A stretch of DNA of 64,000 bases from Alphaproteobacteria bacterium (GCA_016722515.1 JADKJE010000003.1:186001-250000), one strand, 5' to 3'. Positions 43,111 through 52,729 are shown, counted from the stretch's first letter. Made by a program: numbers and translations. The notes: generated by a model not told the origin, from the letters alone.

Positions 43111-46100
43111 TTAAATACGGTAATTAACGTTATTTCCTTTTCTGAGCTGCTCAGCTACATTCCTGAGGCCTTCCTCTTCAAGTGAACTTCTGACAGTTCG
43201 TTGCTTAACGGGTTTATTAGCTGGTTCTAACTCTAAAACAGAAACCCATGATCCAGGCTCTGTTTGGTCAGGAGATCGCGCTGTATCCTTCTTCTCATTC
43301 CGCTTTTGTCGCCGCTTCAGAAAATCATAACGTTGCTTTGCCATTTCATTTTCGCAAAACTTAACTTCGGGAGCATACTTATCTCTAAATTCAGAAGCTT
43401 CCTGATGTAAAAGTATATCTGAGACCTTCAGTAGTACTAAATAAGTGGCCACATTGGATGCAAGGGTGTCGAAATCTTGCCTCTCTCTCCATCGTTCGAT
43501 CAAATCGATGGCAATCTGTCGGCCCGCAAATTGTTTAATGATCGCCCAGGGATCCCTTACCATTTTGCCCTCAGAGTAGAACTGCTCATTGATGGCTCTA
43601 ACCAAACCCATAGGAGATAGAGATTGCCTATTCAGGTAATTAAGATCAAGGATATTAATCCCACTCGCGCTAGCCCCAAGTACGTCTTGATCGTTCCTAT
43701 TAATGAGTGGTATAGCAACAAAGTCGCGATACACCCCATATAATATCTGATCCATCTTATCTTCGATGAGGAAGCCATACGCCGCTATCTGGATCTGCGT
43801 TCCAATATTGGCAACGCAACCATCCCTTAATCCATGAAGTAGGTTGGTGATCGAACGTGCACCGTCAGGTTGGTTAAATATATAGGCGAAGAGGCTTTTA
43901 TCTTGAGAAAATAGTTTCTTTATTTTCTCTACATTATCGGCACTGAGCGCATGGTCTAGCTGGAGAATTTTTTGGAAAAAATCACCGACTTGTTCTTGAT
44001 CTGGATTATCACTTCGTAGCAGTGACTTGAACTGGTCATTCAATGTCACTATGCCACACGACAGTTCTACCCCTTCCACATGAAGGGTGTAGCTGTCAAT
44101 ATCCCCTATCGGCGGAACAGGCGGGACTTTTGCTTTTAAATAGGAGGTCACTGTTTCGACCTTCGGTAACGACACATCTGCCAAAGCAGACAGCTTCATT
44201 AATTCAGCTTCTGTCACATATGCATGTTTATCACTGACTTTAAATTGCCCTTGAATTTTTCCAAGCAGTTTGGGTTTTAATAACGTCTTGAAATCAGCCA
44301 ATTTTCCTTTTAGATCATAGAGAGAAAAGAGAGAAAACAGCGCAATGGCTTCCGGGTGCTCTGTTTCTAATTCTCTCCGAGCTTTTTCCATCCCTTCTGC
44401 AGTCAATGAATCTACAAGTTGATGTCCTTTTAGAATATCGGCAATCGAGTGATACTGGCTATGAAGACGCGTACCCACCAATTCCACTATATCTAATGCG
44501 CTTAATCCCAATTCAGTTTTTAAATCTGAAAGTAAATCATAAAGGAGATCATCTTGCTTTAACAACAAAATAAACTCAGATAATAATTGTTTATTTTCAT
44601 CTGATTCATCATACATTCTAACGAAATGCGTAAAGATCTTTATTTTGAATTCGTCAACGAATGGATATAATTGTTCGCAAATATCCAAAACCTGTCTTTG
44701 GTCGAAATCTGGACGGCTACCAAAAACATTATGCAGCTCTTCCTCGACGTTCTCGGCATACACGTTAATGAATCTCTGACTCTTTATCAAATCAATGATC
44801 TGCCCAGAATTCAAATTACAGCGATACTGTAGCCATAAGAAACGGATTTTATCTTTTTTTTCTTCACTCACAATATGCGGCAATATTCTTTCCTGTAGAA
44901 TTTCTAAGCTAAAAGTTTCGCTACAGCAATATTTAAACCAATTCGAGCAGATCTTTGTTTTTTGATCGCCATCCTCAACTTGCGGCAGTATTTTTTCCAA
45001 GAAAATTTCTAAGCTAACACTAGGTTTAGAGATTTTTGAAAATAATTTAGCAATCAAACGGGATCTACTGAATGAAGCATTGATTAAGGGGAGGACTTCT
45101 TCTAAAAAAGAATCTAGTTTAATACTATCCTGATGGACAAGTGCCCACTTCTGTGCAACCAAACTTTTTAGGTAATCATCCATTGATTCAGATACATCAC
45201 TCAAGTAAAAAACCAAATCAGACTGCTTGTGAAGGGGCTTAATTACTGGAGTTAATACATTCTTGAAATTACTACTATTTATATGGTGCTTCAGCCTATC
45301 GTCCAGATGCGGCATGATATATTTAGAAATTTCCATAAGCGAAAAATTTCTTTTCGATATTAAGGAATCAAGATAAATCGAGAAGTTGGAAGCGCTTAAA
45401 TTCTTAGTAGCAAATTGAAAGACGCGACCGACTTCTTCTAAGGGGGTATTTAGATCGTTTATTAACCATACCATTAACAATTCTTCTTTAAGTGGTTTGC
45501 ATGATAGGCTTTTAAACATTTCAGATATGTCTTCTAAGCTTTTGTTCCTTACATAATTGCTTTTATAATTACACTGCTGAAAAAATCTTTGAAAGAAAAA
45601 TTGGCCTACCCGCGGAGCTATTTCTCGATCTAAAATATCTAATGCAATAAAGTCTTGCCGCGTACACCAACTATAGTAAATTAGATTTTTGTTTTTATCT
45701 GAAATAAATGAAATAAATGGAAAGATCTTCTCACAGAGATCAGTCACTGTCATTTTTGTAGCAGTTTCCGAGCATGAAATTATAATAAATATAGATTTTA
45801 ATGATTCTTCAACTTGAGCATTATGGATAATATTGTCTACAATCTGTTCTGGAGTCCATGTTTTGGCATTCAATGAATACCAACATCTAAAAGCACGACC
45901 TATGTTATACTCGCTTGTCATAAAACAAATCTTTTGTTTAAGAAACTCATCAAGTCCCATACCAGCAGTGATAAATTCATTTTTGCGATTCCACTGGTCA
46001 AAAAATTCCTGATTTAAAGGTAATTCATTATATGAATAGGTCTGAATTTCCGATAATGAGAATGTATCCCCCCATCTTAAACACCACTCCCCAATGAAAC

Positions 46101-46446
46101 AGCCTATAATAGGGAGCATCCGTTCTTGAGACATATATTGAATAAGAATCTCCTTCGTAGGCACATTGGCTTGCTCTTGAGCATCAAGCCAATAGGAGCA
46201 TAATCGGGAACCCAATCTCAAGCACAGTTCCCATTCAGATCTAGCATGAGATCTGATAGCCCTGATATCCATTGGTACAGTTAAAAAATCATCTAATGAG
46301 AGTGGTTTTATACGATCTTCGCCATTCTCAATTAACCACGCTTTAATCCCCTCAGCTTGTTCGTCTTCATTTAACTGCCCTAACTGTAGGTAAAGATCTT
46401 TTATAAGCTGCTGCGTATCCTCTATGGTGATATTCAATTCTTTCAT
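43111..46446 (-). CDS. Hypothetical giant protein with degenerate helical repeats, 1111 residues
   Basis: I do not recognise a family. Residues about 430-600 contain repeated helical units with a shared pattern (SLEIFLEKILPQVEDGDQKT, SLEILQERILPHIVSEEKKD, KLDSFLEEVLPLI), resembling HEAT- or TPR-like solenoids. A more compact C-terminal region (about 800-1010) contains RDGCVANIGTQIQIAAYGF and SPMGLVRAINEQFYSEGKMV. The tail is basic and polar. The start MKELNITIEDTQQL at 46446 is chosen because the longer frame (ATG 46515) begins inside repeat copy B. There is no signal peptide or membrane helix. The AT-rich codon use and position between repeat copies A and B suggest an accessory, probably host-directed protein. 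Confidence 0.7.
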   Translation of the reverse strand: MKELNITIEDTQQLIKDLYLQLGQLNEDEQAEGIKAWLIENGEDRIKPLSLDDFLTVPMDIRAIRSHARSEWELCLRLGSRLCSYWLDAQEQANVPTKEILIQYMSQERMLPIIGCFIGEWCLRWGDTFSLSEIQTYSYNELPLNQEFFDQWNRKNEFITAGMGLDEFLKQKICFMTSEYNIGRAFRCWYSLNAKTWTPEQIVDNIIHNAQVEESLKSIFIIISCSETATKMTVTDLCEKIFPFISFISDKNKNLIYYSWCTRQDFIALDILDREIAPRVGQFFFQRFFQQCNYKSNYVRNKSLEDISEMFKSLSCKPLKEELLMVWLINDLNTPLEEVGRVFQFATKNLSASNFSIYLDSLISKRNFSLMEISKYIMPHLDDRLKHHINSSNFKNVLTPVIKPLHKQSDLVFYLSDVSESMDDYLKSLVAQKWALVHQDSIKLDSFLEEVLPLINASFSRSRLIAKLFSKISKPSVSLEIFLEKILPQVEDGDQKTKICSNWFKYCCSETFSLEILQERILPHIVSEEKKDKIRFLWLQYRCNLNSGQIIDLIKSQRFINVYAENVEEELHNVFGSRPDFDQRQVLDICEQLYPFVDEFKIKIFTHFVRMYDESDENKQLLSEFILLLKQDDLLYDLLSDLKTELGLSALDIVELVGTRLHSQYHSIADILKGHQLVDSLTAEGMEKARRELETEHPEAIALFSLFSLYDLKGKLADFKTLLKPKLLGKIQGQFKVSDKHAYVTEAELMKLSALADVSLPKVETVTSYLKAKVPPVPPIGDIDSYTLHVEGVELSCGIVTLNDQFKSLLRSDNPDQEQVGDFFQKILQLDHALSADNVEKIKKLFSQDKSLFAYIFNQPDGARSITNLLHGLRDGCVANIGTQIQIAAYGFLIEDKMDQILYGVYRDFVAIPLINRNDQDVLGASASGINILDLNYLNRQSLSPMGLVRAINEQFYSEGKMVRDPWAIIKQFAGRQIAIDLIERWRERQDFDTLASNVATYLVLLKVSDILLHQEASEFRDKYAPEVKFCENEMAKQRYDFLKRRQKRNEKKDTARSPDQTEPGSWVSVLELEPANKPVKQRTVRSSLEEEGLRNVAEQLRKGNNVNYRI

Positions 46447-46500
46447 TTTGCAAATCCATTTGAAATAAAGTACATAACTCTGCATCATGACGCATTCAAG

Positions 46501-46604
46501 TTTGAAGTGCAACATTATGACATTACTTTAGGAAGGCCTCATTGGGAGTTATCCAATTGAGGCGTTTCCAGATGTCAGATTATAGCTTAAAATGAACTAA
46601 TGGT
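46501..46604 (+). repeat. Copy B of the ~105-bp dispersed repeat
   Basis: Same orientation as copies A and C. It lies between the two giant minus-strand genes, about 55 bases before the start of the 43111-46446 gene. The stop codon of a decayed gene tail (46604-46606) abuts its right edge. An in-frame upstream ATG of the neighbouring gene falls inside it. Confidence 0.8.
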
Positions 46605-46865
46605 CATCTTCTCCCTATACCATTATTATTAGGTCCCTTATTACGGTTGTTTTGGGTAGAATATATGTATTCTACTCGATTGTTGTTATTGTTGTTATTG
46701 TAGTTTCTTCCCATTGCTTGATTTGTTATCTGGTTATTTTGCTGGGGATTGCGATCTCTTTCTCTTTCTCTTTCTCTTTCTCTTTCTCCAAAAGAAGGGT
46801 TATCTGATCCTCGATCCTTTCCACTATACGGTTCTGGATTCCATGATTGCGGCGAGGATATTGCA
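46604..46865 (-). pseudogene. Remnant tail of a gene encoding an Asn/Gln- and Glu/Arg-rich C-terminus
   Basis: On the minus strand one frame is open for about 87 codons. It contains SPQSWNPEPYSGKDRGSDNP, five Glu-Arg pairs and an Asn-rich stretch with six Asn in a row, then a TGA at 46604. It has no start codon and an upstream stop, so only a gene tail remains. The Glu-Arg run comes from a TCTTTC microsatellite (46757-46786) and the Asn run from GTT/ATT repeats near 46681-46705. A second degraded version follows at about 46910-47070. Confidence 0.4.
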
Positions 46866-47110
46866 CGTTATAATATCGAGGCCTTGGCAACATTATCTTG
46901 AATATTGGTTTTATTTTGCTGGGGGTATTGCGGATTTCTCTTTCTTCTGTTTTAACCAAAAGAAGGCATTTAAAGTTTAGTTCGGTGTTATCTGTTCCTC
47001 TAGCGGAGGATAATTTCCACTATAGTGTGTTGTGGTTCTATTCTCATTAATTGTTTTGAATTAGAAAAACTGAGGATATGTGCACGTTATAATATCGAGG
47101 CCTTTGGTGC
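46736..47110. repeat. Two degenerate copies of a gene-end segment
   Basis: TATTTTGCTGGGG..ATTGCG, TTTCCACTATA and GCACGTTATAATATCGAGGCC each occur twice, in the same order, in 46736-46890 and 46910-47110. A 25-base segment (ATTAATTGTTTTGAATTAGAAAAAC) at 47046-47070 recurs exactly at 47520-47544, over the stop of the giant helicase gene. The block therefore looks like successive broken copies of that gene's 3' end. Confidence 0.6.
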
Positions 47111-47519
47111 AACCCCTGCTTTTTAGGTGCCTCTTAGGGTTCAATTGATTTTCTTGGGGTTAGGTTATATTATCATGGTTTCATAAATCCCTTGTTGTAT
47201 GTGAATGTTTGTTTCGGGGGATCTTGTCGCCAAGAAGAATTCTCGACGCCGCCCTTTTCATTGTTTCGCGAAGGTATAATGATTGGTGAAAATCACCGTT
47301 AACTAAGTCCTTTTGGATTTTAAACTATCCAAGCATGTAGGAGCTATAATGTTTTTTTTTACATATAAGTTAGTTCATTTAACTGGTCAGCTTTAAGTTC
47401 TGTTTAACCTCTAGGCGTTGTTATGCGAGGAGATTCTTTCTGGCTGAAAAGCAGGGTAGATCTTAAAATGGATTTACCGGTTGACCGTGCTTAGATGACT
47501 TGCTATTTCTCAGGAATTT
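47111..47519. other. Intergenic DNA past the helicase-ankyrin gene
   Basis: About 400 bases of AT-rich sequence with T-runs (for example near 47350). No credible ORF, RNA gene or long hairpin is seen. Confidence 0.3.
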
Positions 47520-47520
47520 A

Positions 47521-50500
47521 TTAATTGTTTTGAATTAGAAAAACGGGCTGATATCCCCCTTTAATATGGTTAGAGAGAATGCAACTTCTTAGATTATCTG
47601 TTGTGAATAAAATATCTATTCCTTTAATCGTAAGGAGTTCCGCAACGATATCATCCCAACCATAAAAACACGCATTCATTAATAAGGTATCTTGCCTCGT
47701 TGTTCTTAAATTGACGAACTGACTCAATCTATCTTCATCTTCCTTTTTTCCTGACTTTTGGCACTTTTCTATTAAAGAATGAATAATGGATGTTGCACGG
47801 TTTCTACGTTCTGTTTTCACTTCATCTGAAATATAAATTACTTTTCTATTAAGGAAAACCCTTAAACCCACTAATGTACGGGAGAATGCATTCTCAGATT
47901 GATTGAGAATAAAAATATCTATTCCTTCAATCGTAAGGAATTCCGCAACGATATCATCCCAACCATGAAAGCACGCATCCATTAATAAGGTTTCGTGATT
48001 CTTCCTGCTCTTTACATTGACTAACTCCCTCAATCTATCTTTATCCTTCTCCTTTCCTGGCTCTTTGCACACGGCTATTAAAGAACGAATAATCTTCGTT
48101 GCACGATTCCAACGTTCTGTTTTAACTTCATCTGAAAGATGAATTCCTTCTTTATTAAGGAAAACCGCTAAACCTGTTAATGTAATGGAGAATGCATTCT
48201 CAGATTGATTGTGAATAAAAATATCTATTCCTTCAATCGTAAGGAATTCCGCAACGATATCATCCCAACCCTGAAAGCACGCATCCATTAATAAGGTTTG
48301 TTGCTTCTTCGTGATATTTAAATTGACTAACTGACTCAATGCCTTTTTTTCTTCCTTCTTTCCTGGCTCTTTGCACACGGCTATTAAAGAACGAATAATC
48401 TTCGTTGCACGATTCCAACGTTCTGTTTTAACTTCATCTGAAAGATGAATTCCTTCTTTATTAAGGAAAACCCCTAAACCTTTTAATGTACGGGAGAATG
48501 CATTCTCAGATTGATTGTGAATAAAAATATCTATTCCTTCAATCGTAAGGAATTCCGCAACGATATCATCCCAACCCTGAAAGCACGCATCCATTAATAA
48601 GGTTTCTTGATTCTTCCTGCTCTTTGCATTGACTAACTCCCTCAATCTATCTTTATCCTTCTCCTTTCCTGGCTCTTTGCACACGGCTATTAAAGAACGA
48701 ATAATCTTCGTTGCACGATTCCAACGTTCTGTTTTAACTTCATCTGAAAGATAAATTTCTGTTCTATTAAGGAAAAACCTTAAACCGTTTAATGTATGGG
48801 AGAATGCATTTTTAGATTGATTGCCCTTTAAAATATCTATTCCTTCAATCGTAAGCAGTTCTGCAACGATATCATCATAACCATTTAAACAAGCATTCAT
48901 TAATACGGTGTCTTGATTTTGCATGATTGGTAAATTGACAATCGTACTCAATTTATCTTCATCTTCCTTCTTTCTTGACTTTTGGCACTTTTCTATTAAA
49001 GAACGAATAATCGTCGTTGCACGCTTTCTACGTTCTTTTTTCTCGAATTCATCTAAAGGATGAATTCTTTTTTTATTAAGGGCCCCCCCTAAACCCTGTA
49101 ATGTACGGCAGAATGGATTATCAGCTTGATTGCTATTAAAAATATCTATTCCTTCAATCTTAAGGAGTTCCGTAGCAAGATCACTATAACCACAAAAACA
49201 AAGATACGATAATAAAGTTGTCTTTTTCTCGCCCATCGTTGTTGTATTCAATGCGTTAATGAATGCTTCTTTTGTTTCTGGGCTCTTCTGTTTTAACGAA
49301 TATGCAACTAAAGATAAAATAATAGACGTTAAATGATTTATCTTTTTTTCTTTATTTGACAGAGTAATCTCTTTCTTAGAAGCTAATTTTACTAATTTGT
49401 CTAGTGTATCGAAGAATTCATGAACCTTGTTTTCAATAGAAATATCTGTTCCTATATTCTCGTTATATTCTGGCGTAACGAGTGCCACATCCTGCATGTC
49501 AGCATTCGCTTCTGTATCATCTTGGGTGATTTTATCCCGCTCACCAATGCTTCCTACTTCTGATCCCTTTTGCATTTCGACTTGTGGTCCATCATTATGA
49601 CCTATCTCAGAATGGCTTGGACTTATCGGTTCATCTTCAGTAGAACTTTCCTCCTCAGAATGGCTTTGGCTGATAGGTCCATCTTCAATCAAGGCCTCCT
49701 CTTGTACCGGAAGAATTTCGTTCACAGGATTAGATACAGATTCTACTGCTTCCCGATCAGACGGTGGCACTGGCAGCTGTTGTGAAACGGTTTGATTGGT
49801 TGCTTCTGGAATTTCGATTTCATGCCTTGAAGGTGTTCTTCTAGGACGTGTCCTCCTGTTGTTATTGACATTACTTCCTGTTGAAGGAACTTTCTTTTGC
49901 AATCGCTTGATTATTCGGTCTAACCAGGTTTCATCAGGTTTTTCTGGGGCGTCTCCTGGTTCATTATCTCCTCTATTGATACTTTGATTTGAATGATGAG
50001 ACGCAACACCCGTTACTCGTTTAATTGCCTTTTGAAATTCTTTTAAGATGTGAGCCTCAGGTATGATTTCTTCTAACATACCCATGTTAAGTTCTGCTCG
50101 TTCTTGCTCGGTGTTGCCTGAATTGTCTTCGTCAACTCCTGGAAAACCTCTACTATATTCGATAAAATAGCGGAGTTTCGTCGATAATTCTCCCCATTCA
50201 GGATGCTGAATCAGGGCACGTAATTCTTTTTGGGAATCGGTTTCCTGCACGTCAGGCAATAATATCGTGGGATGGTCTATTCTGTCTGCTTGCGGATTAG
50301 CAGCCTGATTTCTCTCTCTTGGATGAGAGCTTGCGCTTTCTCTTCTTTGTATCTCATTTTCGTGCTCTTGATTGATTTGAGTAGAAAAATGATGACACAC
50401 GCTCTTTAAAACACGAATAGCATGTTCGATCTTCGGTGATTGAGAGGTCTCACTATACTGTTTGTAACGCAAAAGCAAGGGCTGCTGTGCGCTGCACCAT

Positions 50501-52407
50501 AAAATCCCTTGAAGATTTGGGTTTAAACGGGCCAATGGTTGTCGTTCATACTCTTCACGCCAAACCACCCCTGCCGGCATCTCTGTTACGCCACCCTCTC
50601 CATAGTAATGACTATAGTTGATTGCCTTATACATCATCGGCGGTATATGGTTTGGGGTGACCATTTGAATAACACGTGCAATCCCTGATGTACCAGGTAA
50701 TTCATGTGTGTCAGGGGCTCGTCTTAATATACGGCCAACGGCTTGATACAAAAGCGTTTCCGATTGAAGATCACGGGCTATAAATAATAGCTTGGCACGC
50801 GGTAGATTTAAACCTAATGCTATTTCTAAAACACCGATGAGGATAAGACAGCCTTTATTTTCATATTGCTGAATGGTTGCTTGATGTTCGGTTGAGCTTA
50901 ATTTTGAATGAAGCGGCTTGGCAATTTCAAACGAATTGCGGATTTCTATCACCTCGTTTGAGGAGTAACGTTCTCGATCTGGATTCTGGCTAGTTATACA
51001 TTTGAAGTGATTTTCCCGTAATTTAGCAATCGTTCGCAAGAGTCTTTTTGGAGCTAACTGGCTATCCTGATCTTGTTGAGAAAAATCATTGTATAGGTTT
51101 GATATGCGCTCTAATCTATTTATTTCATCTTTAATCGATTGTTTTTCTTTGTTATAATTTTCTATAATATCGTAATCTTCACCTTCCGTTATTTCCAATA
51201 ATGAATATTTTTCTAGTTCGTATAACTCATTTTTTTTCTCAACTGGAAGCATGCGTAAATCACTATAGCATTCTCCACACAACTCTAAATTACGAGGCTC
51301 ATTTGAAATTAATCTTTCTAAAAACCCTGGATAGGCGCTAATGGAACGATTTCTACCTGGATTTTTCTTAAGAAAAAAATTAAACAGATGTTCATCTAAT
51401 ACTAAATAAGGCTCAAGTTTTGCGTTAAAATATGTAACGGTCCGCTCTACTTCTTTGATCGTATTGGTAATCATAACCGCTGGAACACCAAATAAATTTA
51501 CTTGATCTGGGCTCTTGCCGGTTGCGAAGGCTTCATAAAAATAACTTAGTTTATCCGCAAACAAAATCTCTTTTTTTTCAGGTGTCGATGGACTAATGGC
51601 TAATTCAGAAAGCAATAATTCAGATAAATAGCCCTCATTAATGCCTTGGGATATCGGCATATCAAAATGACAAGGACCGCCCACTTTTACCCCAAATTCC
51701 TCATATAAACTATTTACCTGACGGCCATTACTATGCAGATTATAAATAGGCGTGCCGCTGAATGCAATAACCAAGGTCTGGTTGTTCTTAATGACTTCAT
51801 GTAAACAACCTTCTTTTTTGTCAGACATACATTTATGCGCTTCATCAATACAGACAACATCAATCTCGGTCCAATTGAAATTGTCTAATTGGCCTATTGT
51901 CATTACCCTAATTGCATCTTGATTGGGGGTATTGTCTGTTTGATTCTTTTTAATAAATGTTAGTCCTAGCCCATATTTTTCATTTTCTGCCTTTAATTGC
52001 TTAATCAGCATCTCATTCGGAGCCACGATTAAAATACGTGGAGCCTGATGTTGGTTCTGATCTAACAGCCTCTTATTGGCCGTATAATAAAGACCATGCA
52101 GCTTAATCAGTGAAAGCAGCGCCCTGCTTTTGCCTAGGCCCATAGCATGGCTGCAAATGGCATTTCCATTCCAAGAAGGATAAGATTCTACCTCATTACT
52201 CAAGTAATGACGGTTTAACATGTTACCGTATCCTTGTAATAATTTTCTTTGATGCGGATAGAGATCTTCAAAATAGCGCTTATTATTGATCAGTGCTTCA
52301 ATAGTCGTTGGGGCAGGAGGAGTGCTGCTGGTTCTTTCATGCCTGTTTTGAGAACGAGACGTTCGGGAAGAAGCGCTAGCTGAATTTGTACGTTGATTTC
52401 TTGGCAT
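47521..52407 (-). CDS. SNF2-like SF2 helicase fused to ankyrin-type tandem repeats, 1628 residues
   Basis: After a Ser/Arg/Asn-rich N-terminus (1-35) comes an SF2 ATPase. Walker A is AMGLGKSRA (88-96), motif II is CIDEAH (D188-H191), motif III is FSGTP (216-220), motif V is EIALGLNLPRAKLLFIAR, and motif VI is QAVGRILRRAP near 556-566. MGLGKS, DEAH and the GLNL motif are closest to SNF2/RAD54-type translocases. Residues about 600-1050 are a disordered Ser/Glu/Asn-rich linker. Residues about 1056-1610 hold six repeats of about 102 residues, each with one ankyrin-like unit (QETLLMDACFQGWDDIVAEF) plus a helical insert. There are no methyltransferase or nuclease motifs and no restriction partner nearby, so a nuclear-targeted effector is plausible. 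The repeat copy C lies upstream. Confidence 0.85.
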   Translation of the reverse strand: MPRNQRTNSASASSRTSRSQNRHERTSSTPPAPTTIEALINNKRYFEDLYPHQRKLLQGYGNMLNRHYLSNEVESYPSWNGNAICSHAMGLGKSRALLSLIKLHGLYYTANKRLLDQNQHQAPRILIVAPNEMLIKQLKAENEKYGLGLTFIKKNQTDNTPNQDAIRVMTIGQLDNFNWTEIDVVCIDEAHKCMSDKKEGCLHEVIKNNQTLVIAFSGTPIYNLHSNGRQVNSLYEEFGVKVGGPCHFDMPISQGINEGYLSELLLSELAISPSTPEKKEILFADKLSYFYEAFATGKSPDQVNLFGVPAVMITNTIKEVERTVTYFNAKLEPYLVLDEHLFNFFLKKNPGRNRSISAYPGFLERLISNEPRNLELCGECYSDLRMLPVEKKNELYELEKYSLLEITEGEDYDIIENYNKEKQSIKDEINRLERISNLYNDFSQQDQDSQLAPKRLLRTIAKLRENHFKCITSQNPDRERYSSNEVIEIRNSFEIAKPLHSKLSSTEHQATIQQYENKGCLILIGVLEIALGLNLPRAKLLFIARDLQSETLLYQAVGRILRRAPDTHELPGTSGIARVIQMVTPNHIPPMMYKAINYSHYYGEGGVTEMPAGVVWREEYERQPLARLNPNLQGILWCSAQQPLLLRYKQYSETSQSPKIEHAIRVLKSVCHHFSTQINQEHENEIQRRESASSHPRERNQAANPQADRIDHPTILLPDVQETDSQKELRALIQHPEWGELSTKLRYFIEYSRGFPGVDEDNSGNTEQERAELNMGMLEEIIPEAHILKEFQKAIKRVTGVASHHSNQSINRGDNEPGDAPEKPDETWLDRIIKRLQKKVPSTGSNVNNNRRTRPRRTPSRHEIEIPEATNQTVSQQLPVPPSDREAVESVSNPVNEILPVQEEALIEDGPISQSHSEEESSTEDEPISPSHSEIGHNDGPQVEMQKGSEVGSIGERDKITQDDTEANADMQDVALVTPEYNENIGTDISIENKVHEFFDTLDKLVKLASKKEITLSNKEKKINHLTSIILSLVAYSLKQKSPETKEAFINALNTTTMGEKKTTLLSYLCFCGYSDLATELLKIEGIDIFNSNQADNPFCRTLQGLGGALNKKRIHPLDEFEKKERRKRATTIIRSLIEKCQKSRKKEDEDKLSTIVNLPIMQNQDTVLMNACLNGYDDIVAELLTIEGIDILKGNQSKNAFSHTLNGLRFFLNRTEIYLSDEVKTERWNRATKIIRSLIAVCKEPGKEKDKDRLRELVNAKSRKNQETLLMDACFQGWDDIVAEFLTIEGIDIFIHNQSENAFSRTLKGLGVFLNKEGIHLSDEVKTERWNRATKIIRSLIAVCKEPGKKEEKKALSQLVNLNITKKQQTLLMDACFQGWDDIVAEFLTIEGIDIFIHNQSENAFSITLTGLAVFLNKEGIHLSDEVKTERWNRATKIIRSLIAVCKEPGKEKDKDRLRELVNVKSRKNHETLLMDACFHGWDDIVAEFLTIEGIDIFILNQSENAFSRTLVGLRVFLNRKVIYISDEVKTERRNRATSIIHSLIEKCQKSGKKEDEDRLSQFVNLRTTRQDTLLMNACFYGWDDIVAELLTIKGIDILFTTDNLRSCILSNHIKGGYQPVFLIQNN
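47641..49240. repeat. Six in-frame tandem repeats of ~305 bp in the helicase-ankyrin gene
   Basis: The marker CGCAACGATATCATC (or a close variant) recurs at 47641, 47944, 48250, 48556, 48861 and 49171, giving periods of 303, 306, 306, 305 and 310. The second, third and fourth units are almost identical over more than 200 bases; the outer units are more diverged. This gradient is typical of expansion from the middle by unequal recombination. Copy number may therefore vary between strains, and assembly collapse is possible. Confidence 0.9.
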
Positions 52408-52530
52408 TTTAAAAGCATCTCAATTATTAAATAAAAGGGGAATTATAATTTATTTACTATAATAGTCAATTATTTAACATGGGATGACTTAAGGTGTAAT
52501 TTGGCAATACATTAAAAGGCCACATTCACA

Positions 52531-52609
52531 TTTGAAGTGCAACATTATGACATTTTTTGGGAAGGCCTCATTGGGAGTTATCCAATAGAGTTTTTTCGAG
52601 GTGTCATTT
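52531..52609 (+). repeat. Copy C of the ~105-bp dispersed repeat, truncated
   Basis: It keeps TTTGAAGTGCAACATTATGAC and the hairpin segment GGCCTCATTGGGAGTTATCCAATAGAG but loses the last 20-25 bases seen in copies A and B. It lies about 120 bases upstream of the giant helicase gene and 120 bases before greA, marking the edge between the accessory block and core genes. Confidence 0.75.
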
Positions 52610-52729
52610 GTTTCCCAAATAAAGCCAATAACCTTGGTTATCAGCCACGCCCTCGGTTTTTTATAAATCTATTGTCTATAATGCTTGATGCGGTTATACT
52701 GTGGCTTCAACTTGATAAGGGGTAAAACC

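Noticed and set aside
43111..46446. IpaH/NEL-type E3 ubiquitin ligase C-terminus
   Set aside because: RDGCVANIG recalled the catalytic Cys region, but the CxD motif and the leucine-rich repeats of that family are absent.
46714..46980. 88-codon plus-strand ORF with a Phe/Leu run
   Set aside because: The run is a translation of the TCTTTC microsatellite, and the frame crosses two degenerate repeat copies; the minus-strand gene-tail reading explains the region better.
47521..52407. Type I or III restriction ATPase
   Set aside because: There is no endonuclease motif in the protein, no modification or specificity gene beside it, and the C-terminal half is ankyrin-like.
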